Numbered from the stretch's first letter, positions 20,476 to 34,829 are shown. The stretch is DNA of 64,000 nt from Hepsetus odoe (GCA_017165825.1 CM029384.1:8612102-8676101); one strand, 5' to 3'. Notes: generated by a model from the sequence alone, not told the origin. Translations and numbers: made by a program.

Positions 20476-20485
20476 AGGAGGGTAC

Positions 20486-21261
20486 CGCGCGCGCGCGCGC
20501 ACACAGACACACACACACACGGAAACATACACACACACACACACACACAGACACTCACACACACAAACATACACACACACAGACACTCACACACACAAAC
20601 ATACACACACACACTCACACACACACACGCACTCACACACACACACACTCACACACAAACATACACACACACATGCACTCACACACACACACTCACACAC
20701 AAACACACACACGCACTCACACACACACACTCACACACAAACATACACACACACACACGCACTCACACACACACACACACGGAAACATACACACACACAG
20801 ACACTCACACACACAAACATACACACACACACTCACACACACACACGCACTCACACACACACACACACACACACTCACACACAAACATACACACACACAC
20901 GCACTCACACACTCACACACACACACTCACACACACACACTCACACACAAACATACACACACACACGCACTCACACACACACACACACGGAAACATACAC
21001 ACACACAGACACTCACACACACAAACATACACACACACACACGCACTCACACACACACACACTCACACACAAACATACACACACACACGCACTCACACAC
21101 ACACACACACAGAAACATACACACACACAGACACTCACACACACAAACATACACACACACACACGCACTCACACACACACACACTCACACACAAACATAC
21201 ACACACACACGCACTCACACACACACACTCACACACAAACATACACACACACACACGCACT

Positions 21262-21293
<32 letters not shown>

Positions 21294-22485
21294 CATACAC
21301 ACACACAGACACTCACACACACAAACATACACACACACACACGCACTCACACACACACAGACACTCACACACACACACACACAAACATACACACACACAC
21401 TCACACACAGACACTCACACACACACACACAAACATACACACACACACTCACGCACGCACACACACACACACTAACTCACACACTCACACACAAACATAC
21501 ACACGCACTCACACACACTCACACACAAACATACACACACACACACGCACTCACACACAAACATACACACACAGACACACTCACACACAAACATACACAC
21601 ACACACACTCATACACACACACACTCACACACACACACGCACTCACACACACACTCACACACAAACATACACACACAGACACGCAAACATACACACACAC
21701 ACACAAACATACACACACATACAGACACACGCAAACATACACACAAGCACACTCACTCACAAACACGCACACACACTCACATACAAACATTCACACACAC
21801 ACACACAATCATACACACACACTCATATACAAACACACACACACACAAACATACACACACAGACACACACACAAACATACACACACACACTCACACACAA
21901 ACATACACAGACACACACACACACAAACACACACACAGACACACGCAAACATACACATACACACACACACAAACACACTCACAAACGCGCACACACTCAC
22001 ATACAAACACATTCACACAATCATACACACACACTCATACAAACACACACACAAACACACACACACACAAACACACACTCACACAAACATACACACACAC
22101 AAACACACACATACAAACACACATACACAAATACACACACATTCAAACACATGTACACACAAACATAAACACACATGCAAACACATACAAACACATACAC
22201 AAATACACACACACGCACACACATACACAAATACACACACACGCAAACACATACAAACACATACACACATGCAAACACATACAAACACACAAACACTCGC
22301 AAACACATACAAATACAAACACACATACACATATACACACGCACGCAACCACATACACATACATACACATACACAAATACACACACATACACACACGCAA
22401 ACACATACAAACACACAAATACACACAAGCACATACACATACACACACACACAAACACACAAATACACACACATAAGAACACACA
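20486..22485. repeat. 2-kb CA-rich compound satellite
   Basis: It begins with (GC)7 and continues as CA dinucleotides interrupted by short recurring words: AAACATACAC, GACACTCAC, CGCACTCAC, GGAAACATAC. The word GGAAACATAC or its variant recurs at about 20521, 20781, 20989, 21111 and 21289, so the first kilobase has a loose higher-order organisation. After about 21.7 kb it decays into CAAACA/ATACA mixtures. Long frames reading His-Thr or Cys-Val are by-products of the repeat and are not genes. Confidence 0.95.
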
Positions 22486-22844
22486 CCAGGAGCAGCGCGC
22501 TACCATGTCCTCGTCCAGGGAGCAGTGTTGGGGACATTTCTTTGATCAAGTCTTATAGTCTAAAACAATAATGGACCCTGATAAAATGTAATACATTATT
22601 TTCAAAGTTAATTTCCCGGAATTTTAATATAAAAACATGCTTCCATTGTACACATTGTTCTCATGAAATTTATGTATAATTAGTTCTTACCAATCACATC
22701 ATCCAATCACCATTACGTCAATATTGACCCTGGTTTGGAAAAGCCCAGAGGAGAGACAAGGGTTATGTTGGGAGGAGGATTTTGAAGATGAAGATGCCTG
22801 AAATGAGGAAAATCCAAGAGAAGCTTTATGGATGTGAAAATGAC

Positions 22845-22998
22845 ACACACCATGCAGCAGGTGGGAGTTATGTAAAGAGTCCAGGGAGCAGTGAAGAGGA
22901 AAGTACCTTGCTTAAGGGTACCTGAGGTCTGGGATTCAAACCCATGATCTTCTGAGCCTGTGGGGCAACACCCTAACCACTAGTCCACTGCTGTCCCT
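22845..22998 (-). mobile_element. tRNA-derived SINE, minus orientation, truncated
   Basis: The reverse complement has a tRNA-like head (GTGGACTAGTGGTTAGGGTG, then GGGTTTGAATCCC) and the body TACCCTTAAGCAAGGTAC. The tail block seen in the other copies is missing. Confidence 0.75.
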
Positions 22999-24396
22999 GT
23001 GGTGAGAGAGGACATGAATGGTCGGATTGAAGAAGGAAGATGCAGAGGACAGGAAGAAATGGAAACAGATCCATCAGGGTGAGCCCTAAACGGGAGCAGA
23101 TGAAAGGAGGAGATCAATGTTCATTCTTCATCTGAACTGCTTACCCTGAGAAAGGTTGCAGGCATTGCTGGAGCCAATCCCAGGTTTCATAGGTTGAAAG
23201 GCAGAGAAAAAACAGCTTAAACTAGATTCTGATGCTTTTTAACATTTTGTTATTTCACAAATTATTTCATATTGTATAGTTTATATATTTATTTAGTTTA
23301 TTACTGTTATTTTGTTCCTTTCACATTTGCATATGGTCATTTCTTCATATAAAAAATATTTGTTCATTAGAGTCTTATAGAAACAGTGAACTGGGGATTT
23401 ACTGACTTCTAAATGAAATTTACAATAACTTAACTATTTTGACTTTTACAATGTTGGTGATAGATTTTATAAACAGCCCCAAGAGAGGTGACAGATTTTT
23501 ATCATGTGATATAGATCAAATTTCTTCCTCCATTAGCTAATGGTGTGACTGAAGTGAGGTGAGTTAGAGGCTCTGAGTTGAGAAAAAAGATTTATAAGCA
23601 TTTAGAGCTATTAGTCTTGGTCCTTTGCCATTTACTGTTGATCTGGCAAATCCAGGATTTCTTTAATGTCTGAGCCGAACTGAATGAAGGCCTTTTAAGG
23701 CTTATTTGAGTCCAGGGCCCAGATCTGTGATATTTAAGATTTATCCCTTTTCTCAAGAGCCATGGTAAAGTTAAATAGCCCTGCAGCACTGTTCTTTTTC
23801 TCAGAGTCCTGGGTTTTCTGCTTTATCCACGAATAAAAAGCATGCATTAAACTCATGTTTGCTTCAAAACGGCTGCTTAAGCAGTGCAGGCTTAATAGAG
23901 TGTGAACCACATCTCCGGGCAGGGTCATTCCAGGCTGAAAGAATTTAAAACCTGACTGTCATTTAGTCCTTTTAACTGGAAAAACAGCAGCAAAGCATGA
24001 AATTCTGGATGTTTAAAAATTTCTATCACTTTTATGAATGCAATAAATATAATGGTCGTCTGTGTGAAAGACCTTTTGCTTTGTTGTTCACTGTAAGCTG
24101 CAATTATTGCTGTAATTTCCATCTGATGCCTTTTCTAAGCCAAAGCCCAGCAGCCAAACCATAAGCTTCTCACTTTTAAGTGCTCATCACTTTCTACAAA
24201 AACAGCCGGTTGAGTGGCCTGCAAAAGCTGCTTCATGTATCTGGCTGAAAAGAGCTAAAACCAAGCTGGGTTATTATGTGGGTTTTTTTTTTATTATTCC
24301 AATTCCAATAATGAATTAATAAATAAACTCTTACTCTTTAAGTAGGTTTTTGGACCTAACAAATTAACTCATATTTAGTGTTTATAGTAACTCCAA

Positions 24397-24411
24397 CCAC
24401 CAGAGGGCAGA
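24397..24411 (+). promoter_or_regulatory. CTCF-like site
   Basis: CCACCAGAGGGCAGA on the plus strand fits the CTCF core at every position. It lies in intergenic DNA about 4 kb to the right of the other CTCF-like site and points the opposite way. Confidence 0.55.
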
Positions 24412-27400
24412 ATTTACCCGTCTGGCGCCCTCGAGTGGACATGAGTATTGAATACTTCATCAAGTCCTTGTCTCAACCTAGTCTAGATTCAGCCCAACAG
24501 GACAGGATGCTCAAACTTTTAATGAACTGACTCATGTGCGATAGTTCTCAGAAGTTTCTCAGCCAACCCAAATAGTCTGAATTTTTTATACAATCTCTGT
24601 GTTAGTTTTGGTTGGTTTGAAGACCATGCTGGACCATCTGGAAGCCTTAGAGAACCAGCCTAAGAACCAGTGTTAGAATACCACACATTTAACAGTGCAA
24701 GGGCCACCCAAGGCTCAGGTTTGAAGCGGAATAAGAAAAGAAAGCACATTGGCTGTGGTTTAGTGTTTTGAAAGCAGAGCACAAAGTTCATTCACTAAAA
24801 CCGTTCTGTTGAAACAAGACACGAATAATTTTAATCTCATTTCAACCCTATAGGCATGCTTTTTGGCTTTTTTTCTATAACATAGACCAACAGAAATGCA
24901 TTAGCCTTTGTGGTATGACTGTCTCCCTGAACAGCTGCCAATTGGCTTTCCTTGCAAGTGCATTTTCCTAAAGAAACTCCATCATGTCCTCAGTTTTAAG
25001 GTCATGCTCCAAGATGCACTAAGGTCAGAGTATTTATCAAGATAAGTATGTACGTGCAATTAGGCTACATCAATTTTTCATGTGACGCTCTCGGTCTGTC
25101 TTGCACACACTCCAACACACACACACACACACACACACACAATGACTAAGTACCTTTGTGTCAGCAAAAGGAGGTCACACTCATGCACACACAGGGTGTC
25201 TGAGTACAGGAGGAGACAGCGGAGTATATTTTAGCTGAGAGAACAGTAGAGTTACAGTAGAGCCTTCAGGCAGGCAGCCACAGACGGCCATTCAGCAGAA
25301 CATTTACAGATGGATTCATTATGTACATTCAGTCCTCTCCAAATAAATAAATACATAAATTACTCAAATAAATAAATAATCATTACAACAAAACATCAGA
25401 GGGTACAGAGGTCATTATCTCCCATCGTTTAACACTACTTGTATTTCCCCGCTAGAGGGTCCCTTGTCGCTGGCCTAAATTCAACACTTTTGCTACAGCT
25501 GCATGTTCAGTAGATATGGCCCATCTCAAAATTCGGACAGAGCTGACACTAACATGTATAACCTTTTAAAATGAGGAAGCATGTTTTCATTTGTTTGCAT
25601 GGAAAAAGAACTGCTCAGAGCACTACCAAACTAAAGGAGCAAATGTCAAAAACTCTACCTTGTATCAGTTTTAATCAAACATATGTGATGGAAAGTGTTC
25701 TTGGGTGAAAACTGAATACAGTGGGTGAGGAGGCGGCAGCGCCTACCCTTTGATTGCATTCAATCTCAAATTGCTCTGGGCTTTTTACTTATTTTTTTTT
25801 CTTAAAATACTGAAGTTTTAAACTTTTCTGAGCCAAACCAGTTTGTTTAGTATACACAGTCAAGGACAAAGAGCCCTGATTAAATTACATGTCTTTAAAT
25901 TTCTAAGTTAAAAATAAGCATGTCATTTTAATGCACAATTATGCTCATTTTCTGAAGGTAAGACATTGAAAACATAACATTCTATTACGTTTAACTTAGT
26001 AAATAAACAGACATGTGCATTAAAATGGTCACGTTTGCCTATAAATGAAGGGTCCTTTACTTAATTAACAAGACATGCAATTTGACCAAGGCTTTTTTGC
26101 AGGCAACTTTTAACTACAGAGTTGAGATATTTTAATAACTAAAATGCATTGTATTGAAACAGCATTAAATCCAAAAGTTTATGTACTTTGTACCTGCTAA
26201 TGTGTAATGCTAAACAACAGGAACAGATCATATCTCTTTGAAGATCATTTCGATGAACATGAAATTGAGTGCTGCAAATATATCCAAAGTAATAGCAAAT
26301 AGCTGAATTAGTTTAACAAAACCTTTGGGTTTCTTATAGTAAATAGCATGAAAGTGAAAATCAAATACATTATGAGAGTAAGTTCTGTAAAGCTCCAAGA
26401 GAGCGCAGCTGCTCTTATTAATGGAACCTCTATCTACGGCTTTGCCTTACTGAGCATGCTCAACAACACTGGCCCCATTTTGGTTTCGGTTCCCTCAGAG
26501 CCTCTCGATGCTCCAGTTTACAACTACCTACTCGTGGCACTGTGAGAGTTAAAACGCTGTAGACATGTGGCTGTTATACCCATGTAGACACCTTAGAACA
26601 CATTTACTCTGTCAATGGAATAAACAAAACATTGTTCTAATAAATCTGAGAAATAAAACTTCTATTAAATTCTCTCATTAAAACTTACTGAGTGTTTAAA
26701 GAATAAGGGACTTTGATCAGCCTTCTCAGACTATTCAGTGCAATGTATTGTCTGATACCGGATGAATGATGAAGAGACCAGTAAAGCACCTTCAGAGAAA
26801 AGCCCGTTCAACTTGCTTACTTCTGAAACACACACACAAAATATTACTGCTTCACTTTTGTTATGAACAAAAGCATCTGCAAAAGAATAAATGTAACATA
26901 AATGTAAGCGCAGAACTGCTAATTTTCATAATACTGCTAATGGTCTGATTAATGTTAGTGTGTGAACTAAAGCATGTGGTGTCTTAGTTAAAGGGCAGTG
27001 TGTCCAACACTAAAAGCATCCTCACCTTTATAGTATAAACAGACATAAGCAACATGCTTGGTTATTTCAAATTGAATCTGCAGGCTATAACCACAGCTAA
27101 AGATTACAAGAGCTCCATAGTGTAAAGGAGCAGATAAGTCAAAAATGCTAGTATTGGTAGTTAGCATGGTCAGTAGGTTATCCCTCTAATAAAGGTGAAT
27201 GCTAATGTGACTGGCTACTGGCATACTTTAGGGTCTAAGGCCCTACATGTAGGGCTAAAATTGAGGTAATGGGGTATAGACATTCAAAGCAAACCTCCGG
27301 TTCCCTTGGGTGCTATGCCATGCCTTTGTCTATCTTTTACAAAACTGGCAAACTCATTTGTATTGACTCTTTCTACACTCCCTTTCATCTTTCTTCTCCT

Positions 27401-28217
27401 ATTGTGGCAAATCAGAGGCAGAAGGTAGCTTATGTGTAAAATAGTCTAGATATACTAAAGAACAAAAACTAATAAATAAGGAGGGTAAAATAAATAATTA
27501 CATAAATACGTTTTTAGAAATCTAAAAAACTGACACCAATGACATTTGCTATGTACACATTGACAGAAGAGCTGTTCCATTTTCCAGTCCTCTCCATCAA
27601 ATAGTGAAATGACTAATGGAACACAGAGACAGAGACTGAAGAGATGGGTGCCTCTCCCCATCCCTTCATCTTTCCTCACTATTTAGTCCATTTTTGTCTG
27701 TGGAGAGCGCTGGACTGGAATACTGACAAAACCCTTTTTGTCCATGTTTGTAGTTTACCTTTTTTTATGGTCAATATGGTTATGGTCATGTACAAATGAT
27801 GGGCTAGCACTGCTGTACAATATACTACATTCTCCCTCTTCCCAGCTGTATGAAATTCAATAATGGAATATTTCATATTCAGTATGAAGAATACAATCTG
27901 CGTTTGGTCTGAACTTTGCTCCGCATCAGCGGGTTTCACTTTGACAAGAGAATGATATAGGCTTTAGTAAAATGCTCCTACAACTTTCCTCAAAGGAAAA
28001 AAGAAAGCATGGAGACAATCATATCTTCAGTATTCCACATCCCTCTCTTTCTCTGCCCATCTCCCTCTGCACTTGTCTCCTTATCCCCTCCCCTACCCAA
28101 AGAAGCAGCGAGACATCCACTACTTGTAACATGTTAACCTCAAGTTTTAGGCTGAGGCTTAAAAACAGTCAAATTCACAACCCTTGTTTCCCTTTTATCC
28201 TCTATTCTCTTGCATTT

Positions 28218-28560
28218 TCAGTGTGAGCTGGGCTCTCTCTCTGTCTCACGGGGGCTGTAGCCATTGGCAGGGGGCAGGACAGGGGTTTTGGGGTCAGAGT
28301 CCGTGCTGCTGATTGGGGGGCGCTGGTGGTTGCGTGATGCCCCAGTGAAGAGGCGAAAAGCTCCCCTGCAGATCAGAGAAAACCAGTAGACCTGTGGTGC
28401 CATGAGTAGGGCTGCTCCCAGATTGCAATGCCAGGGCACAGACAGCGGCACCATGTAGAGAGGAATGGATGCATACCTGCAACACAAATACACCCACCAG
28501 TCAACCTGGATTGCACTAGGTTTATATGTTAAACTACAGATTTTGTGTTTAAAAAATGCT

Positions 28561-28614
<54 letters not shown>

Positions 28615-31600
28615 GAGAGAGCGAGCATACCTGCCATAGGCGTAGTAGAGGTAGGGAAAAAGAAGAACTCGACAGACGAAAAAAGTGACCAGCATGAGAG
28701 CTCCATTGACTTTATGAAGCAGAGTGTGCTGCTGCTTGTACTGATGTACAGAATGAGGGGAGAGAAAGAGAGAAGTAAATCACAGACAAGCTGCAAGAAA
28801 GAGAAAATCAAAAGCCAAGCAGTTCATCTGCTTATTAGTTCTGCACTCTTTGATTCAGTTCATCTAAACAGTTAAACAGTAAGTGAAGAAGCCCATGGAT
28901 GAGCATGAAGGGTCATTAGGGACAAACAGGTGGTAAGGGAGCTATAAATTCACAGCCTTTTCAATCAATCAATGTTAGTAAAGTCAGGAACACTAGTTAT
29001 TTAACTAATGAAGCAATGCAAAGCTGTCCATCATTCACAGCAGAGAGCTTGAGGCTGAAAAATAGTTAAATTACCTAAATTATCTTAAAATCTGCAGTTA
29101 GAATATTTTAAAAAAGAGTGTGAATAAGAATGAAAAAAGAACGAGAGAAAGAAAAGCGGAATGGGTAGTTAACAAAACAGTGTGTGGTAGATGATGAATA
29201 CATTTACATTTACGGCATTTAGCAGACACCCTTATCCAGAGCGACTTCCATGTCCTAATTACAGGGACAGTCCCCCCTGTAGCAACTCAGGGTTAAGGGT
29301 CTTGCTCAGGAACCCAGTGATGGCAGTGCTAGTGGTGGGATTCGAACCTGGGACCTCTTGAGCCATAGGTCCCTAGGTGAATGAGTGATGATTACAGCAG
29401 ACTGGGTAGATGAATGAGTTAACAGTATCTGGTAGGTGAAATGCTGGACGAATTCAGCAATATCAGATGTGTGAAAAAGTGATTAATTAAGCAGTACTGG
29501 GGAGGTTGACAAGTGATGAATACAGCAGTTTCAGACAAATGAATGAGTGATTAGCAGTATTAGATAGGTGAACGAATGGTGAATCCATCACTGTAAGGAA
29601 GGTGAATGAGTGACAAACACAGCAGTATTAGGTTGGTGAATGAGTGATTAATTCAGCATTATTGGGAAGATAGTTGAATACAGAAGTATCAGGCAGGTAA
29701 ATGAATGTGGAATGATGCAGTATGGGGAAAATTGTAAAGGCTGTGTTGTTTACCTGAATGAGTATTTTTCCCAGACAAACGGACGGAGTGCTTAGTTCAG
29801 CCAGGAACATTACACCTTGGAAATAATCCCCCTTTCCCTGCCTCCAAAACTGATTAAAAAAAAAAGAAGAAGAAAATAGAAATATAGAAATAGGAGCGAG
29901 AAGAAGGCTTTTTCACAGTTTCGTCAAATAAACAAGAGGCAGGTTGCTGGCATAACTCTGTCATTAGGACTGTCTTATCTGCTCAAAACATGCTCACACA
30001 TCTAAGAGTGCCGCTAATGGCTGGTTACCATGCCACTGCTGACAGCAACCGTCTCCATGGTTGCAGACAGAGAGTGATGGGGAGGTGTAATGACAGGGTA
30101 AGGGTACATAAACCCTTTAGGGACAGGTTCGTATGCCAATCATCTGCTGATCAAATCACAGGAAATGTGCAGCAACACTCCAAAAGTGGATGGAAACCAC
30201 AGAGCCTTTCTGGTCACGTCACAGTGCCGCAAATAAATCACAGCAGTTACTCTGCCTTGGAATGTGCTCTTTATCAGAAATAAGAAACATTAACTTCATA
30301 GTAGCAAGAGAATTATGCATAGCAATTATTGACTAAAACGAAAAACTAAACAGTAGGCCTGCAATTTAGGGAGCCAGCAAAACAAAACTGAATTTCTTTT
30401 GCGTCCAAGGATGAGATCCTTTCCTGTGCTAGTGTACAACTCACAGAAACAGTTTAGATCCTTCTTTCAACTCACCACAGAAACGGGGAAGCAAACGGTC
30501 ACCATAACAACATGATGTAGAACCATGAGGAATTCTCGTCGTAGGTAGCTGCCTATGGCCATGCACACGGGTTTGGCTGCAACTTCTTCCTCATGACCTT
30601 TGATTTGCATTTTGTACCAGTAGCACATGAACATGGCATATATGTCATACACAAAGTAAGGGACTGCAAAAAGAATGTAGGTGCTGGTGAGCCAATGCCT
30701 GTAGGAGAAAAAGAAGAAAAATCAAGCTCACCACACAGCTTGAGGATGAACAATTTTCTTATCAACATTTTAAGCTAAATAGTAGTCATAATAATCAAAT
30801 CTGTCAATAAAATAAAATGGTGATTAAAAATAGGCTAGAATGTACCAGTCTATCCCACTTTAGCTTTTAACAATGAAAAAATAAAAAGAGAGTTCCATTA
30901 ACTTAACTTCCCTACCTATTCTTAAATGGTAGGGAAGTCCTTTGATATGGTCATCAGTCTTATAGGAGGTTACTGATTGCCATTCTTTGAGGCATTATAA
31001 ATGAATAGAATGCTTTAAATATATATGTTTTTACAATCATTTTCTTGGTTCAGTCATACTCTGCCAAAAAATGCACACACGCCACTTTAAAATAAGCTAA
31101 GCTAAAGACATAATTTCAAAGCCATTACATCAGGTGTTTACCCATGAAACGTTGATTAATCAGAAGACAGACTGACCTCAAAAAGGTATGTAAAAATTGC
31201 ATGTGATAACATCATCTCACTTTTCACTTTTTCTTTTACCCTCTTCTGTATTTTGGAGCTCCAGCTTAAGAAATCTCTATTTTTCCTCTCTCAATAATAG
31301 TTTAAAACTGATTCTGACACTGATTTAGACTCTTCTCAAGTGCCAAAACTCCAAAACTTTACCACCACCAGCACTTTACCCAAGAGAGGATTATTCTACT
31401 AATCTACCCTATTTAATGTGTCACTGCTTCTGCATTTTCCTAAAATATGACAATCAAAATCACTTCCAGAATGTTCTTCCCTCCTGCCTCACCTCCTTGT
31501 CAACTCTGTTCCTCCTGTGCTGTCTTCTGTTTCAATCTCTTATCTGTACATGGGCATATTATAGCTGAATGAAAAAATTAAGCCCTGACTAAAGCCATGA

Positions 31601-33726
31601 CAAAGTGAACTTCACTGCAGTGCCTGAATCTCATGCGGCTCGGCTCTACCATGCTGCCGTGGCCATCAGAATGCCACGGAGGATTTACAGAGGAAAACTA
31701 ATTAGGTTGAGAGCCTAATTAGATTACAGGGACATAAGGTGAGCTAAGAGGGAAAGACAAATTCTTAGAAGAGCTCACACAACTGTACACTGAAGTGCAT
31801 ACACCTTTGTACATCATTAGATTCTGGTTTGTGGAACTGGACATATGAGCAAAATACATTACCAATACAACTGATGCTGAAATATAAATAAAATATTAAC
31901 TCTCAACACCTATATATCTTGCCTTCATACTAATGCAAACTCTCAAAGAAGACAAACATGCTAGCAATTTATCAGCATAAATCATAATTTATTAATCAAC
32001 AAACCATCATAAAAATAGTAATAATGTAGACATACTTCATAATATATTTATAAGAGGTTCAATACACCTCTTATAAATTAATCAGTACCGTAGAACTTAT
32101 TTTCAGCCAGTCAGAGAAATTGCACTGCTCTTAATCAAACACTTACTGGTCCTCGATGATGTCTTTACACGATGATGCAATGATGTATCCAGCAGAGGAG
32201 GCCATGATGGCTTGAACAGAAGACACCAGTCTGCAAAAAGGTGCGAGAGAAAAGAAGTATAATTCTCTGCATTCTCTCTAAAACTGAAGGAATTTTACAC
32301 ACTCGCAGTAAACAGAGAAGCTCCATTATTATTAGTTCCTTTAATTACAATATAATTCCCAACAATGGCTCACCACATTTTAGTCTATTTTCTGCCCACA
32401 ATACAAGTGATCCTACAATCAGATAATTACTCTTTCCTGGGTTATTGTTGGTGTGTTAGAGACATGCAACACTTAAATAAGTTGGGGTGAACCCGTGCTT
32501 AAGAACTAATGCCTTAGACTACTGCCGTTTGGTAAATGGAAAACAAAATACAGTATTGTGCAAATCGTGAGCCACCCCCACCCTTCCTAAAAGCCAGACT
32601 TTTTAGACAAAGTCGAGAAATGGTTCTCAAGACTTCCTGAGGGACTTTCCCTGTGCCTGACCAGTTTCATAGGCAGAAGCAGTGTGGGATCATCTTGATA
32701 GAGAATGGAACAAAAGATCCAACAAAAACCTTTGAAATTTCCTTCATGTTTCATGAGACATCTTCCTTAAGATGACTTAATACAAAGCTTGCCTAAGAGA
32801 GTTCAGGCTCTGTTGAATAATGGTGGTCATACCAAGTATTGATGTTAAAGCTTGTTAGAATTATACAAACTCTCTTTGTGTCATATATTAACAATTTAAA
32901 ATGATAAGTATTAACATGCATGTTAGCAATAAATAACTGTACCTATTGTCTCATTTGGCTTAAAAAATGTAAAGAAATTATGGGTGGCTCAAGACTTGCC
33001 ATGCTTTATGTTCAAAATATTGTCAACCAATACACAGATTCAGATTTTATAACTGACCAATCTGATCTATCAGGCAAACAGGCTTGCTATATGACAAAGA
33101 GCACAGGGTTCAGTATATAAGATTAACTAGTCTTAATTAAAAACATAAAAAAAAAACTTGGAACAAACCAAATGTCAGCATCAGGTAAGTAAGTGATTTA
33201 CAATGCACATCAGTTTGTTAACAGGTGTATGTTTTCAAATCCATAAGAAGAGAAAAGTTTAGGATGCTGGCAGTGGTTACAGCCACAGTAAAAAGGGCGT
33301 AATACATTAATTATGCAAGACGGGCAGAAACTGCATCCTTGGATTACATGAACAATGAACAAGGCTACTATAAAGTACTATATGCCAGATGACTAATACT
33401 TTTAATCCATTTCTGCTTCTGCTAGAGTTAGCATCATTAGTTTGTCGGTTTATATGAGAGACAATCTATGGATTGCTTGCTTGAGTACAGATAGTAGCCA
33501 GCTGCCCAGAATGGACACTGAAAGTCTAGTTAGCTTATGCTTGGTATATGCGCTATAAACAGAGTCTTCATGTGAGCATTATGGGTTGAAATGGCAGATA
33601 CCTGGCAGAGACGATGACTGCATCACCCTCGCTCCATCTCAGACCTGGCGCATATTTCAGGCATCGTTTGGACAGCAGGAAAAGGCCTGGAAAAAATATG
33701 GAGCCTGCCGCTAGGATGCTGAGCAT
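28218..33726 (-). CDS. tlcd3b: TLC domain-containing 3B (FAM57B) ceramide synthase, six coding exons
   Basis: Exons: 33726-33602, 32230-32147, 30698-30476, 29849-29754, 28740-28631, 28476-28218. They sum to 897 nt (298 residues), all with GT-AG splice sites and consistent phases. The start MLSILAAGS and the block VIVSARLVSSVQAIMAS match FAM57B. The TLC domain follows, with EDQHWLTSTYILFAVPYF, EFLMVLHHVVMVTVCFPVSV (the HH pair) and KQQHTLLHKVNGALMLV. The C-terminus has LGAALLMAPQVYWF and a Pro/Ser-rich cytosolic tail ending EREPSSH. Several hydrophobic segments fit a multi-span ER membrane protein. The family makes ceramide from a sphingoid base and acyl-CoA. An acceptor (CCATTCACAG) just before the ATG, at 33761, shows that an upstream non-coding exon exists. 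Confidence 0.95.
28564..28625 (+). repeat. (GA)n microsatellite filling tlcd3b intron 5
   Basis: About 60 bases of GA with two GC interruptions lie in an intron of only 154 bases (28477-28630). On the transcribed strand it is (CT)n starting six bases after the 5' splice site. Confidence 0.92.
29201..29376 (-). mobile_element. SINE with L2-type tail, minus orientation
   Basis: The reverse complement has a B-box GGTTCGAATCC near its head and ends with AAGTCGCTCTGGATAAGGGT, then GTCTGCTAAATGCCGTAAATG. That tail is the common 3' end of fish L2-mobilised SINEs. It lies in tlcd3b intron 4. Confidence 0.75.
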
Positions 33727-34829
33727 GGTCCCTGCAGTACTGCTCTGCTTCTTCGTCTATCTGTGAATGGAAAAAGCACCGGTTTTAAATCACAGCCCTT
33801 CTCTCATTGCTTACTTGTTCTGAGTTCTTAGATTATTAGAGAAAATAACTATCAGTATCTGAAGGAAAGCCATCTATTCTTAAACCTTTGCCTGGAGACA
33901 TCAGCACTTTGAATCACTGTCCAAATTAATTAGCATCTTCCCCAGTCACCCACAAGTGGCTTCGAAATAGAAAAAAGGAAACTAAAACAGTCCTTGGTTC
34001 AAATCAGGATATAATATTTAACTCACTTTTAAAATAAACTGCATTTTTCCAAGATTTATTCAGCAAATGCATTTCTTCCTTCACACATTACAATAATTAA
34101 TTTTCTAAAACAAACTGGGAAATAAATAGTAAACTAACTAGACGTTTTTGTAGGACTGCATTATTTTGTTATATGTATACATACGACTATACTGTAATAA
34201 ATACACAATTACAACTTTTTAGCTGATGCTGAATAGCTGAAATGCAAAATGGTTTAACCATATCTAAACTATTTTACACTAAATTATATAACACATAACT
34301 CTCTCTTACACACTGAAATGATTTTTTATTGTTGAATATCAATAGTTAGTTCCAATTTGTGAACATTTCCTTCGTCCTTTCCGCAGGCCTGCTCACCCAT
34401 TTGTTTTCAGGGTTTCTGTTTTGCATTTGTTTGAATACGTAACATCGCTTTGCACAGGCCATTCTAAAATCACGCAGCTGACTAAAGAGGAAGAGGCAAC
34501 GATGAATGTTAAATTTTGAGAAATCACACAGAAGGAATCATTTTTTAAATTCAGATCCTCATGGTGTGCTACAGGTTTTGTGTTGGGCTTTACATACACT
34601 AAAAATAAATGTACAACTAAGGGCAAATAAAAGTGTTATTAATTCTTTAATTGTGACACAAGTCCAGTTTGGGACTCCTGTCTAATCCATATTTAGTATA
34701 AAAGGGGGAGGGTGTTACCAAAATAGATTTGGAAAAGATTAGCAAGCTGGAGATTTAGAGAGATTACTGCAGGGAGTGAGAGGCTGGTGAGACAGACAGA
34801 GAAAGAGAGAGAAAGAAAAGGGACAGGGT

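Larger units (their letters stand above)
19600..20485. promoter_or_regulatory. CpG-rich region over rundc3a exon 1
   Basis: CpG and GC content rise sharply from about 19.6 kb (GGCCGGC, GCGGCCGC) through exon 1 to the start of the CA satellite. This is the expected CpG island of a vertebrate 5' end. It ends abruptly at the (GC)n/(CA)n repeat, so any further promoter sequence would have to lie in or beyond the satellite. The 5' UTR between the start codon and the repeat is at most about 75 bases if transcription starts before it. Confidence 0.6.
22500..28217. other. Intergenic region between rundc3a and tlcd3b
   Basis: Nothing convincing as a gene was found on either strand. It holds one SINE (22.85-23.0 kb), a CTCF-like site (24.40 kb) and a (CA)n run at 25115-25141. 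Part of 25-28.2 kb may be the 3' UTR of tlcd3b, but I found no AATAAA on the minus strand close to its stop, so the end of that transcript is unresolved. Confidence 0.45.

Noticed and set aside
20417..22571. Very long His-Thr and Cys-Val reading frames on both strands
   Set aside because: They are translations of the CA/TG satellite, which is open in most frames by composition.
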